The notes under the pieces are model-generated. The model had not been told where the DNA came from, made no database searches, and saw nothing but the letters and a program-made list of their open reading frames with translations. Below, piece by piece: positions 16,577-27,197 of a DNA stretch of 64,000 nt; positions within the stretch are counted from its first letter, which is position 1, and each line of letters starts with the position of its first letter. Origin of the DNA: Nocardioides sp. NBC_00368 (GTDB taxonomy: Bacteria > Actinomycetota > Actinomycetes > Propionibacteriales > Nocardioidaceae); contig NZ_CP107970.1 of NCBI RefSeq assembly GCF_036090055.1, positions 2,730,501 to 2,794,500 on the forward strand, given 5' to 3'. The translations under genes and the position numbers were made by a program.

Positions 16577-16672
16577 ATGTCCCCCACTCAGCGAGCCGTG
16601 GCACTGGGCTCCTTCTGGGCCATCGGTATCGGCGCGCTGGCCGCTCTACTTGCCCCCTACGAGCCCACTTGA
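16577..16672 (+). CDS. Candidate 31-residue membrane peptide
   Basis: ATG 16577 is preceded by GAGGG at two or three bases. The peptide MSPTQRAVALGSFWAIGIGA continues with a hydrophobic helix and ends at TGA 16670-16672. The next gene (16694) is in the same frame with no other stop between, so this may be the 5' part of one gene split by a nonsense codon, a leader peptide, or a genuine small protein. Confidence 0.4.
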   Translation: MSPTQRAVALGSFWAIGIGALAALLAPYEPT

Positions 16673-16693
16673 AACGCCAATTCCATCTTCCCG

Positions 16694-17062
16694 ATGATCC
16701 TCATCGGACCTCTCGTGGATACCGGATGGTCGCTGCCCGTGTGGTCGATCGCCGTGCTGATCACCATCACCGTCCCGGCCATCGGTGGCAGCTTGTGCGG
16801 GGCCGCAATCGCGCCGCGGGCGAGTTCCGAGCCGGCCACGCCGTCCATCTACCACCCCGCGCTGGACGTGGCCGCCATCATCTCGATCGTCGCCGGATGG
16901 TGCGCGCTGATCCTGAGCAAGTTCACGATCTTCGGTCCGTTCCCCACGACCCGCGCGGACGCGACGTACGCCTTCCTGGTCTGGACCCTTTACATCGCGG
17001 TGGCGTACACCGTGGCGAGACTGGTCCAACGTCGGCGGGCGCGTACCGCGACCACCGGCTGA
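16694..17062 (+). CDS. Small membrane protein of unknown function
   Basis: A 122-residue protein with three clear hydrophobic helices (about 14-42, 54-75 and 91-110) and a basic C-terminal tail RLVQRRRARTATTG. No Shine-Dalgarno is evident before ATG 16694. The 31-residue frame ending at 16672 is in the same phase and also encodes a hydrophobic helix, so the true protein may have begun at 16577. It converges on ileS across a 17-bp hairpin. I do not recognise the family. Confidence 0.6.
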   Translation: MILIGPLVDTGWSLPVWSIAVLITITVPAIGGSLCGAAIAPRASSEPATPSIYHPALDVAAIISIVAGWCALILSKFTIFGPFPTTRADATYAFLVWTLYIAVAYTVARLVQRRRARTATTG

Positions 17063-17078
17063 CGCCATCCCAAGCGCG

Positions 17079-17120
17079 CTTGATGCCAGGAGTGACCCAT
17101 GGATCACTCCTGGCATCAAG
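17079..17120. terminator. Strong hairpin between convergent genes, probably bidirectional terminator
   Basis: A perfect 17-bp inverted repeat (arms 17079-17095 CTTGATGCCAGGAGTGA and 17104-17120) encloses an 8-base loop. It sits between the membrane-protein stop and the ileS stop. No U tract follows on either side, as is common for actinobacterial I-shaped terminators. Confidence 0.8.
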
Positions 17121-17128
17121 CCGTGGCC

Positions 17129-20100
17129 TTACTCCGCCTTGGTCAGCGCCACCGTCGCCTTTTCGCCGTCACCGAGATCGACCGGGTTGCCCTCGAGCGA
17201 GTCGACGACGTCGTAGGTCGTGGCGAGGGTCTCGCGGGCGATCAGGTCGGCGTGGGTGGTGGCGGCCTGGCGTACGGTCTCGGAGCCGGTCACCGCGAGG
17301 GTGATCCGGTCCTCGACGTTGAGGCCGGAGTCCTTGCGGGCCTGCTGGACCGCGCGGACGAGGTCGCGAGCCAGACCCTCGGCGGCGAGCTCGGGGGTGA
17401 CGACCGTGTCCAGGACGATGAACCCGCCAGGGAGCATCGAGACGGCGATGTCGTCGGAGGCGGAGCCGGCGACGGTCTCGAGGGTGTACTCACCCTCGAC
17501 CAGCGCCAGACCACCGGCGACGACCTCGCCGGACTCGGAGACCGACCAGTCGCCGGACTTGGAGCCCTTGATGGCCTTCTGGACGTCCTTGCCCAGGCGC
17601 GGCCCGGCGGCGCGGGCGTTGACGCTGAGCTTCTGCTCGATCCCGTAGGTGCCGGCCTCCTCCGAGTCGGCCCCGAGCAGCCGGACGGACTTGACGTTGA
17701 CCTCGTCGGCGACGATCTCCTCGAAGCCGGCGATGTCGGCACCGACCACGGTCAGGCCGCCCAGCGGGAGCCGGTTGCGGAGCTTGCGCGCCTTGCGCAG
17801 CGCGGAGGTCGAGGAGCAGACCGCACGGACCGCGTCCATCCGGGCGACCAGGTCGTCATCGGCCGGGAGGGACTCGACGACCGGGTAGTCGGCCAGGTGC
17901 ACCGAGCGGCCACCGGTCAGACCGCGCCAGATCTCCTCGGTGGTCAGCGGCAGCAGCGGCGCGACCAGTCGGGTCACCGTCTCCAGCACCGTGTAGAGGG
18001 TGTCGAAGGCGGCCTTGTCCTCGTTCCAGAACCGCTCGCGGCTACGCCGGATGTACCAGTTCGTGAGCACGTCGATGAACCGCTGGGTCGCCTCGCACGC
18101 CTCGGCGACGTAGTAGTCGTCCATCGCCGTGGTCATCTCGGCGACGTAGTCGCGCAGCTTGGCCAGGACGTAGCGGTCCAGCGGGTCCTTGGACGAGGTC
18201 GAGCCGGTGGTCTCCAGGTTGGCCGCGTTGGCGTAGAGCTGGAAGAAGTACCAGCTGTTCCACAGAGGGATCATCACCTGGCGTACGGAGTCCCGGATGC
18301 CCTGCTCGGTGACGACCAGGTTGCCGCCGCGGAGGATGGGCGAGGACATCAGGAACCAGCGCATCGCGTCGGCGCCGTCCCGGTCGAAGACCTCGTTGAC
18401 GTCGGGGTAGTTGCGCAGGCTCTTGGACATCTTCTGCCCGTCCGAGCCCAGCACGATGCCGTGGCTGATGCAGGACTGGAACGCCGGGCGGTCGAAGAGC
18501 GCGGTCGCCAGGATGTGCAGGGTGTAGAACCAGCCGCGGGTCTGGCCGATGTACTCCACGATGAAGTCGCCCGGGAAGTGGTGGGCGAACCACTCCTCGT
18601 TCTCGAACGGCACGTGGTTCTGGGCGAAGCTCATCGAGCCCGAGTCGAACCAGACGTCGAGTACGTCGGAGACCCGGCGCATCATCGACTTGCCGGTCGG
18701 GTCGTCCGGGTTGGGACGGACCAGGTCGTCGACGTACGGACGGTGCAGGTCGGGGTTGCCGTCGGCGTCCTTCGGCAGCGTGCCGAAGTCGCGCTCCAGC
18801 TCGGCGAACGAGCCGTAGACGTCGAGGCGCGGGTAGGCCGGGTCGTCCGACTTCCACACCGGCACCGGGGAGCCCCAGAAGCGGTTGCGGGTGATCGACC
18901 AGTCGCGGGCGTTCTCCAGCCACTTGCCGAACTGGCCGTCCTGGATGTGCTCGGGCACCCAGCGGATCTGCTGGTTGAGCTCGAGCATCCGGTCCTTGAT
19001 CTTGGTGACCTCGACGAACCAGCTGCTCACACCCTTGTAGATGAGCGGCTGACGGCAGCGCCAGCAGTGCGGGTAGGAGTGGTTGTAGGACTCGCGGCGC
19101 AGCAGGATCGTGCCCGCGGTGACCGACCCGGTCTCCCCCGCGCCCTTCGTCGCGGCCTTGAGGTGGTCGATGATCTGCAGGTTGGCGTCGAAGACCTGGA
19201 CGCCGGCGTAGTCCACCACCGGCGCGGTGAAGCGGCCGTCCTTGCCGACCGGCATCACCGCCTCGATGTTCTCGCGGTCGGTGACCTCCTTGTCGACCTC
19301 ACCGAACGCACCGGCGGTGTGGACGACCCCGGTGCCGTCCGTGGTCGTGACGGCGTCGTCGGCGGCAACCACGCGGAAGGCGTTGGTGTGGCCGGCGTAG
19401 TAGGAGAACGGCGGGGTGTAGGTGCGACCGAGCAGCTCGGAGCCCTTGTAGCGCCCCAGGACCGTCGCCTCGTCGGCATCGGGGAAGAGCTCCTTCTGGT
19501 ACGCCGCGACCCGAGCCTCCGCGAGGACGTACTTCGCCTTCTTGTCGGTCCCAGGGACCGGACCCTCGACGACGACGTAGTCGATGTCGGAGCCCACCAT
19601 CACGGCGAGGTTGGACGGCAGGGTCCACGGCGTGGTGGTCCAGATCAGGATGTGGGCGCCGTCGAGGACCTCGTCCTCGCCGGTGGCGTCGAGCTCGTAG
19701 CCCACGGTGACCGCCGGGTCCTGGCGGTCCTTGTAGACGTCGTCGTCCATCCGGAGCTCGTGGTTGGACAGCGGGGTCTCGTCCTGCCAGCAGTAGGGCA
19801 GGACGCGGAAGCCCTCGTAGACCAGGCCCTTGTCGTAGAGCGTCTTGAACGCCCAGATCACCGACTCCATGTAGTCGGGGTTGAGGGTCTTGTAGTCGTT
19901 GTCGAAGTCCACCCAGCGCGCTTGGCGGGTGACGTAGTCGCGCCACTCGCCGGTGTACTTCAGCACCGAGGCGCGGCTGGCCGCGTTGAACTTGTCGATG
20001 CCCATCTCGACGATCTCGTCGGTCGTCTTCAGCCCGAGCTGGCGCATCGCCTCGAGCTCGGCGGGCAGGCCGTGGGTGTCCCACCCGAAGCGGCGCTCGA

Positions 20101-20374
20101 CGCGCTTGCCGCGCATCGTCTGGTAGCGCGGGACGATGTCCTTGACGTAGCCGGTCAGCAGGTGGCCGTAGTGCGGCAGGCCGTTGGCGAACGGCGGGCC
20201 GTCGTAGAAGACGAACTCGTTCTCGCCGTTCTGGCCGGCGTCACGGTTGTCGATGCTCGCCTGGAAGGTCCCGTCCTTCTTCCAGTAGTCGAGAACCTGC
20301 TTCTCGATCTCCGGGAAGCGTGGGCTGGCCGGGACGGCACTCTTGTCGGCTGAGGTGACCTTCGGGTAGGCCAT
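17129..20374 (-). CDS. ileS: Isoleucyl-tRNA synthetase
   Basis: A 1081-residue class I synthetase. ATG 20374 is chosen because AGGAG lies nine bases upstream; an in-frame ATG at 20383 abuts the AGGAG. The HIGH-like motif is GLPHYGH, the KMSKS motif GQKMSKSLRN is intact, the CP1 editing domain is present, and the anticodon-binding domain follows WYIRRSRERFW. Length and sequence are of the long, eukaryote-like IleRS type, which is generally less sensitive to mupirocin. It charges tRNA-Ile with isoleucine and is governed by a translational T-box in its leader. Confidence 0.95.
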   Translation of the reverse strand: MAYPKVTSADKSAVPASPRFPEIEKQVLDYWKKDGTFQASIDNRDAGQNGENEFVFYDGPPFANGLPHYGHLLTGYVKDIVPRYQTMRGKRVERRFGWDTHGLPAELEAMRQLGLKTTDEIVEMGIDKFNAASRASVLKYTGEWRDYVTRQARWVDFDNDYKTLNPDYMESVIWAFKTLYDKGLVYEGFRVLPYCWQDETPLSNHELRMDDDVYKDRQDPAVTVGYELDATGEDEVLDGAHILIWTTTPWTLPSNLAVMVGSDIDYVVVEGPVPGTDKKAKYVLAEARVAAYQKELFPDADEATVLGRYKGSELLGRTYTPPFSYYAGHTNAFRVVAADDAVTTTDGTGVVHTAGAFGEVDKEVTDRENIEAVMPVGKDGRFTAPVVDYAGVQVFDANLQIIDHLKAATKGAGETGSVTAGTILLRRESYNHSYPHCWRCRQPLIYKGVSSWFVEVTKIKDRMLELNQQIRWVPEHIQDGQFGKWLENARDWSITRNRFWGSPVPVWKSDDPAYPRLDVYGSFAELERDFGTLPKDADGNPDLHRPYVDDLVRPNPDDPTGKSMMRRVSDVLDVWFDSGSMSFAQNHVPFENEEWFAHHFPGDFIVEYIGQTRGWFYTLHILATALFDRPAFQSCISHGIVLGSDGQKMSKSLRNYPDVNEVFDRDGADAMRWFLMSSPILRGGNLVVTEQGIRDSVRQVMIPLWNSWYFFQLYANAANLETTGSTSSKDPLDRYVLAKLRDYVAEMTTAMDDYYVAEACEATQRFIDVLTNWYIRRSRERFWNEDKAAFDTLYTVLETVTRLVAPLLPLTTEEIWRGLTGGRSVHLADYPVVESLPADDDLVARMDAVRAVCSSTSALRKARKLRNRLPLGGLTVVGADIAGFEEIVADEVNVKSVRLLGADSEEAGTYGIEQKLSVNARAAGPRLGKDVQKAIKGSKSGDWSVSESGEVVAGGLALVEGEYTLETVAGSASDDIAVSMLPGGFIVLDTVVTPELAAEGLARDLVRAVQQARKDSGLNVEDRITLAVTGSETVRQAATTHADLIARETLATTYDVVDSLEGNPVDLGDGEKATVALTKAE

Positions 20375-20383
20375 CGGCGGCAT

Positions 20384-20572
20384 CTCCTGCTGGGTGGTAG
20401 TGGGTTCGTCTTCACCACAGGGACGATCTTTCGACCGCGGTACCACCCTGCTTACCCATGCCTGGGCCACTTCGTTACGGCTGTGACGGGCCACTCCCGC
20501 CGGGTTCTACTTGCCTCCGACCTGCTGGAGGCTTTCTTCCCGGGGCTCGCCGCTGATGACGGCTCGAACGCC
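20384..20572 (-). promoter_or_regulatory. Translational T-box riboswitch of ileS (ultrashort stem I type)
   Basis: On the minus strand the leader has the T-box core AGGGTGGTACCGCG at 20449-20436, followed by CGTCCCT, which can close the antisequestrator. Upstream lies a GCCTCC/GGAGGC hairpin (stem III). Further upstream a short GCCGTCATCAGCGGC loop (20563-20549) contains an AUC isoleucine codon as specifier. TACCACCC (20399-20392), next to the AGGAG, is complementary to GGGTGGTA of the core, so tRNA binding could decide access to the ribosome site. This matches the known actinobacterial ileS translational T-boxes. Confidence 0.92.
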
Positions 20573-20619
20573 TGTAAGGAAGAGAGTACGCCGCCTGCGG
20601 CCCGCCGCGCGAACCCGAA

Positions 20620-21066
20620 TCAGGCGGCGCGCCACATCCGCACGTGCGGTCCGATCTCGGGGTCGTCCCACGGCTCACCGATCACCTGGAACCCGGCCCG
20701 TTCGTAGAACCTGGCCGCCGGCGTACGCGCGTTGCACCAGACCAGTCCGCCGCCCCGCGTCACGACATGGTCCAGTGCCGCCTGCAGCACCTGCGCACCA
20801 ACACCCTTCCCACGCCACCCGTCGGCCGTCGCCATCCCCCGGATCCGCCATCCCTTCCCGGGATGTCCGGGCAGGTCAGGGCATGCTTCCGGGAACAGCC
20901 CGACACACCCGACCAGGCTCCCGTCCGCATCCAGCGCCGCGTACGTCGCGACCTCGGGATCATCGTCCCCCGCCAGCCTCGCCGCCTCCGGCGGCCCGCC
21001 GTTGCGCAGCACCTCCGCCCGCAACGGATATGTCTCCTCGACCGCCACCCTCCGCACCGTGATCAC
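20620..21066 (-). CDS. GNAT family N-acetyltransferase
   Basis: A 148-residue protein from GTG 21066 (VITVRRVAVEE). The acetyl-CoA site is visible as RIRGMATADGWRGKGVGAQVLQAALDHV (motif A, R/Q-x-x-G-x-G/A as RGKGVGA), followed by VWCNARTPAARFYERAGFQVIGE (motif B). It would acetylate a small molecule or protein amine; the substrate is not readable. It diverges from the enoyl-CoA hydratase gene with 39 bp between starts and lies just upstream of the ileS leader on the same strand. Confidence 0.87.
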   Translation of the reverse strand: MITVRRVAVEETYPLRAEVLRNGGPPEAARLAGDDDPEVATYAALDADGSLVGCVGLFPEACPDLPGHPGKGWRIRGMATADGWRGKGVGAQVLQAALDHVVTRGGGLVWCNARTPAARFYERAGFQVIGEPWDDPEIGPHVRMWRAA

Positions 21067-21105
21067 GCCGCGACCATAGCCGCGCACCTGGCAGGATGTG
21101 CGCGC

Positions 21106-21876
21106 ATGAGCCTGATTCGCTACGAGTACGCCGACGGTTGCGCGCGCATCACGATGACAAACCCGGAACGGGGCAACGTGTTCGAGCCCGAGGCGGGGGC
21201 GCAGATGCTGGCGGCGATCCTGCGGGCCAAGGCGGACTCGGCTCGGGTGATCGTGCTCGCCGCGGAGGGGAAGTACTTCTCGGTCGGCGGCGACCTGGCC
21301 GGGTTCGCAGCGGCCGACGATCTCGGGCCGTTCATCCTCGAGCTGGCCGAGGGGGCCAACCGGATCATCACCGAGCTCGTACGCTGCGACGCGATCGTGG
21401 TCAGCGCGGTGCAGGGCACCGCCGCGGGTGTCGGCTTTCCCCTGGCAGCGGCGGCGGACATCGTCGTCGCCGGCGACCGGGCGAAGTTCAGCCTCGCCTA
21501 CGCGAAGGTGGGGCTGTCGGTCGACGGCGGCGGCTCCCTGCTCGTGCACACCCTGGGGCTTCACCGGGTGCTCCGGCTGACCCTGCTGGGCGACATGCTC
21601 TCCGCGACCGAGGCGCTCGAGGCGGGGCTGGTCGCCCGAGTCGTACCTGCCGAGGAGCTCGACGCCACGGTCGACGAGGTGGTCGCGACCCTCCTCGCAG
21701 GCTCCCCGGAAGCGCTGGCCAGCACCAAGCACCTGATCCGCGACGTCGCCGACCCCAACCCCGAGTCGGCCCTGCGGCGTGAGGCGGAGTCGATCTCCGC
21801 GCTCGGCGGCTCGGCCTCCGGGCGCGAGGGCATCAACGCGTTCCTCGAGAAGCGGCCGCCCAGCTTCACGCGCTGA
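21106..21876 (+). CDS. Enoyl-CoA hydratase/isomerase family protein
   Basis: A 256-residue crotonase-fold protein from ATG 21106. The oxyanion-hole segments are SVGGDLAGFAA and VQGTAAGVGFPLAAAADIVVAG, where Gly backbones bind the thioester carbonyl. The usual catalytic Glu of hydratases in this second segment is not clearly conserved (AGVGF), while Asp/Gly occur in SVDGGGSLLVHTLG, as in isomerase-type members. It acts on an acyl-CoA in fatty acid or aromatic breakdown. No other acyl-CoA genes are adjacent, so the pathway is unknown. Confidence 0.87.
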   Translation: MSLIRYEYADGCARITMTNPERGNVFEPEAGAQMLAAILRAKADSARVIVLAAEGKYFSVGGDLAGFAAADDLGPFILELAEGANRIITELVRCDAIVVSAVQGTAAGVGFPLAAAADIVVAGDRAKFSLAYAKVGLSVDGGGSLLVHTLGLHRVLRLTLLGDMLSATEALEAGLVARVVPAEELDATVDEVVATLLAGSPEALASTKHLIRDVADPNPESALRREAESISALGGSASGREGINAFLEKRPPSFTR

Positions 21877-21918
21877 AATCATTGGCCGAAAGGCGCCGGT
21901 TCCGCGAGGGTAGAACCC

Positions 21919-22482
21919 ATGAGCAGCGATCAGCGGCAGGTGGGGTTCCAAGGCATCTGGCTTCCCGAGAGCGAGGACCCACGCCTCCACAAGGAGCAGC
22001 CCGTCGGCGAGCTGGCGACCTATCGCGACTACCTGCGCCACTACCGGCTCACCCTCGAGCTCAAGTGCCAGGACCTCGGACCGGAGGACCTGGCCAAGCA
22101 GAGCGTGCCGCCGAGCGACCTGAGTCTGATCGGGCTGATCCGGCACATGGCGCGGGTCGAGCACGGCTGGTTCCAGCGGGTGCTCAAGGAGAACCTCGAC
22201 ATCCCCCGTCTCGACGCCGACGACCCCACCGGCGGCTTCCACAAGGTGGAGCCCACCGAGGAGTCGGTCACGGAGGCGTTCGCGAGCTGGCGCGAGCAGG
22301 TCGCCCTCGCCGACGAGTGGCTCGACTCGATCGACGACAGCGTGCTCGGCGACCTGCGCGACACGGGCCACGAGCAGGCCAGCATCCGCGACATCCTGGT
22401 CCACATGATCGAGGAGTACGCCCGCCACGCCGGCCACGCCGACCTGCTGCGCGAGACCATCGACGGGCGTACCGGGCAGTAG
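21919..22482 (+). CDS. DinB/DUF664 family protein
   Basis: A 187-residue protein from ATG 21919. It has the DinB four-helix-bundle pattern with putative metal-binding histidines: IRHMARVEHGWFQRVL near residue 75 and the later MIEEYARHAGHADLLRE near 165, with LVHMIEE in between. Actinobacterial DUF664 members are related to mycothiol-dependent thiol transferases, and mycothiol synthesis is supported by mshB in this window. The exact reaction is unknown. It follows the hydratase gene by 42 bp on the same strand. Confidence 0.85.
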   Translation: MSSDQRQVGFQGIWLPESEDPRLHKEQPVGELATYRDYLRHYRLTLELKCQDLGPEDLAKQSVPPSDLSLIGLIRHMARVEHGWFQRVLKENLDIPRLDADDPTGGFHKVEPTEESVTEAFASWREQVALADEWLDSIDDSVLGDLRDTGHEQASIRDILVHMIEEYARHAGHADLLRETIDGRTGQ

Positions 22483-22527
22483 CCCCACCGGCCGTCGGAC
22501 GACGGTTTCCTGAGACTAGGCTGAGAC

Positions 22528-22547
22528 AGCGGTCACAAGCGACCGCT
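22528..22547. promoter_or_regulatory. Inverted repeat upstream of cstA
   Basis: AGCGGTC-ACAAGC-GACCGCT is a perfect 7-bp inverted repeat with a six-base centre, 26 bases before the cstA start. It could be a regulator site or an mRNA hairpin near the ribosome site GAGGGAG. No known consensus is recognised. Confidence 0.4.
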
Positions 22548-22572
22548 TACCCCGCTGAACCCGAGGGAGACC

Positions 22573-24753
<2,181 letters not shown>

Positions 24754-24832
24754 GCGAGCGCAAGCGAGCGAACCGACAGCGTCACACGCGACCGCGCCCG
24801 TATCCTGGCGCTTGCGCTACGGGGGCGGTCTC

Positions 24833-25018
24833 GTGAGTGTCCTGACCGAGCGTGTCTCCGGCGCCTGGCGGCTGCTCCGCCAGGCGACCGGGGAGGCGAA
24901 GTGGGACGAGTACGTCGCCCGGTGCGAGCGTGAGGGCGTCGAGCCGATGACCCGACGCGCGTTCGAGCGTCACCGGGCCGACGAGAAGGAGCACAACCCG
25001 CAGGCTCGCTGCTGCTAG
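24833..25018 (+). CDS. YbdD/YjiX family small protein, CstA partner
   Basis: A 61-residue protein from GTG 24833. It begins with a VSGAWRLLRQATGEAKWDEY helix and ends in the family tail ARCC, with FERHRADEKEH before it. In E. coli each CstA/BtsT transporter is encoded next to such a small cytoplasmic protein and needs it for transport. The pairing here is the same. A TTG at 24812 could extend the N-terminus by seven residues but lacks a better ribosome site. Confidence 0.88.
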   Translation: MSVLTERVSGAWRLLRQATGEAKWDEYVARCEREGVEPMTRRAFERHRADEKEHNPQARCC

Positions 25019-25023
25019 CGGAC

Positions 25024-25314
25024 CTAGCGGGGGTTGTCGTCGGCGAAGGCGGCGTCGAGCCAGGCGTACACCTGCGAGTCACCTCGGGTGACGAGCAGGA
25101 CCACCTGCTTCTCGGCGTCGCTGACCGGCTTGCCGTTGATCCAGCCGCGGACGATGTCGGAGGCGGCGCGGCGCACGACCTCCACGCCCTTGGCCATCGC
25201 CCACTCCGGCGCCGGGTGGCCCTTGCTGCTCGCCACACCAGGGATGTCCAGGGTCCAGGTGCCGTCCTCGGCCTGGATCAGCTGCGGCGTCGGCGGCGCG
25301 CTCTTCTTGCTCAC
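25024..25314 (-). CDS. Conserved hypothetical protein
   Basis: A 96-residue soluble protein from ATG 25314 with acidic and charged segments. It has a hydrophobic core around VEVVRRAASDIVRGWINGKP and ends VYAWLDAAFADDNPR. I recognise no family or motif. It converges on the YbdD gene with five bases between stops and diverges from dapD with 68 bp between starts. Confidence 0.65.
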   Translation of the reverse strand: MSKKSAPPTPQLIQAEDGTWTLDIPGVASSKGHPAPEWAMAKGVEVVRRAASDIVRGWINGKPVSDAEKQVVLLVTRGDSQVYAWLDAAFADDNPR

Positions 25315-25382
25315 GCGTCCATGTTCGCACGTCGAGACCGGCGATAAGGGGTCGCTCAGGCTCGGCCACTAGACTGCGCCCC

Positions 25383-26312
25383 GTGACGAATGCAGCTTGG
25401 GGCTTCGGCCTCGTGACGTACGCCTCCGACAACTCAGTGCTCGACGCGTGGTTCCCCGCGCCGCAGCTGGGTGAGAAGCCCGCCGACGCGACCGCGCCGG
25501 CCGAGCTCACCGCGCTCGAGGGCGCCGACGAGGTGCGTCAGGTCACCAAGCGCATCGCGCTCGTGGAGGTCAAGGACCTCGACACCGCGCCGGAGTCCAC
25601 CGAGGACGTCTGGCTGCGTCTCCACCTTCTCTCCCACCGGCTCGTGCAGCCGCACGGGCAGAACCTCGACGGCATCTTCGGCCTGCTCACCAACGTGGTG
25701 TGGACCAGCGCCGGTCCGTGCGCCGTCGAGGGCTTCGAGCTCACCCGCGCCCGGCTGCGCGCCGCGGGCCAGCACGTGACCGTCTACGGCGTGGACAAGT
25801 TCCCGCGGATGGTCGACTACGTCGTCCCCAGCGGCATCCGGATCGGCGACGCCGACCGCGTCCGCCTCGGCGCCCACCTGGCCGCCGGCACCACCGTCAT
25901 GCACGAGGGCTTCGTCAACTTCAACGCCGGCACGCTCGGCGCCTCGATGGTCGAGGGCCGGATCTCCGGCGGGGTCGTCGTCGGCGACGGCTCCGACGTC
26001 GGCGGCGGCGCCTCGATCATGGGCACGCTCTCCGGTGGCGGCAAGGCCGTCATCTCCATCGGCCAGCGCTGCCTGCTCGGTGCCAACTCCGGCATCGGCA
26101 TCTCCCTCGGTGACGACGCCGTGGTCGAGGCCGGTTGCTACGTGACGTACGGAACGAAGGTCACGCTCCCTGACGGCACCGTCAAGAAGGCCGGCGAGCT
26201 CTCCGGCGCTTCCAACATCCTCTTCCGCCGCAACTCGGTCAGCGGCGCCATCGAGGCCGTTCCGTGGAAGGGCGAGGGCATCGAGCTCAACGCCGCCCTC
26301 CACGCCAACTGA
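25383..26312 (+). CDS. dapD: 2,3,4,5-tetrahydropyridine-2,6-dicarboxylate N-succinyltransferase
   Basis: A 309-residue protein from GTG 25383 of the actinobacterial DapD type, longer than the E. coli enzyme. The C-terminal half forms a left-handed beta-helix of hexapeptide repeats (VRLGAHLAAGTTVMHEGFVNFNAGTLG, then IGQRCLLGANSGIGISLGDD), the acyltransferase fold that binds succinyl-CoA. It converts tetrahydrodipicolinate to N-succinyl-2-amino-6-oxopimelate in lysine and diaminopimelate synthesis. dapC and dapE, for the next two steps, lie at 28.4 and 11.1 kb. Confidence 0.94.
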   Translation: MTNAAWGFGLVTYASDNSVLDAWFPAPQLGEKPADATAPAELTALEGADEVRQVTKRIALVEVKDLDTAPESTEDVWLRLHLLSHRLVQPHGQNLDGIFGLLTNVVWTSAGPCAVEGFELTRARLRAAGQHVTVYGVDKFPRMVDYVVPSGIRIGDADRVRLGAHLAAGTTVMHEGFVNFNAGTLGASMVEGRISGGVVVGDGSDVGGGASIMGTLSGGGKAVISIGQRCLLGANSGIGISLGDDAVVEAGCYVTYGTKVTLPDGTVKKAGELSGASNILFRRNSVSGAIEAVPWKGEGIELNAALHAN

Positions 26313-26339
26313 TCCGGCACCGAAGAGCAGAGTGCTGAG

Positions 26340-27188
26340 TTGAAGAAGTTTTTCACCACGTTGGTGGTGCTCAGCGTGATCGCAGGCGGCATCTACTGGG
26401 TGGTCCAGGCCGCGACGGACAGGCTGGACTCCATCCTGCCCGACCTGCAGCACTGCACGGCGGTCGCGGGCGAGTACGAGGCGCGCTTCGACCCCGAGCA
26501 GATGGGCAACGCGGCGGTGATCACGGCGCTCGGCCTCAAGCGTGGCCTGCCCGCGCGGGCGGCGACGATCGCGATCGCGACCGCGATCCAGGAGTCGAAG
26601 CTCTACAACATCAGCCACGGCGATCGCGACTCGCTCGGCCTCTTCCAGCAGCGCCCGTCGATGGGCTGGGGCACCGAGGAGCAGGTCCAGGACCCCGTCT
26701 ACGCCACCAACAAGTTCTACGACGCGCTCGTGAAGATCGAGGGCTACGAGGACATGGTCGTCACCGAGGCGGCGCAGGAGGTGCAGCGCTCGGCCTACCC
26801 CGAGGCGTACGCCGACCACGAGGGTGAGGGCCGCGCGATCGCCTCCGCGATCAGCGGCTACTCCCCCGCCGCGCTGACCTGCCGGATCGACGAGCCCGAG
26901 GCCGGCGCCGGAAAGCCCCAGGCCACCAAGACCGAGATCAACCAGCTGCTCGGCGGCATGGTCGGCCGGGCTCGGGTGGAGGGCTCGACCGTGGTGATCC
27001 CGGTCGACGCCGGCGAGACCGGCGAGCGTGGCGGCTGGACGGCCGCCCACTACGTACTCGCCCGGGCCAGCGAGTTCGGCGCCACCTCAATTGCGTACGA
27101 CGGACGCACCTGGTCCGCCGGCAAGGACGAGGAGTGGGCCGAGACCCCCGAGGTCACCAGCGACCAGATCGTCGTCACCCTCGCCTGA
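26340..27188 (+). CDS. Membrane-anchored or secreted protein with lysozyme-like segment
   Basis: A 282-residue protein from TTG 26340, 27 bp after dapD. One N-terminal hydrophobic helix (KFFTTLVVLSVIAGGIYWVV) acts as a signal or anchor. The body contains GLPARAATIAIATAIQESKLYN and SLGLFQQRPSMGWG, which resemble a lytic-transglycosylase-type core with Glu in the QES position. The C-terminal part (HYVLARASEFGATSIAYDGR) matches the convergent paralogue at 27306. Relatives are often called heavy metal transporter, with no support here. A role in cell wall turnover is inferred. Confidence 0.75.
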   Translation: MKKFFTTLVVLSVIAGGIYWVVQAATDRLDSILPDLQHCTAVAGEYEARFDPEQMGNAAVITALGLKRGLPARAATIAIATAIQESKLYNISHGDRDSLGLFQQRPSMGWGTEEQVQDPVYATNKFYDALVKIEGYEDMVVTEAAQEVQRSAYPEAYADHEGEGRAIASAISGYSPAALTCRIDEPEAGAGKPQATKTEINQLLGGMVGRARVEGSTVVIPVDAGETGERGGWTAAHYVLARASEFGATSIAYDGRTWSAGKDEEWAETPEVTSDQIVVTLA

Positions 27189-27197
27189 CCCTCCCCG

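Noticed and set aside
17099..20353. A 1084-codon open frame opposite ileS
   Set aside because: It is a GC-rich antisense shadow of ileS; its composition is low-complexity Val/Gly/Asp/Arg and it has no recognisable domain.
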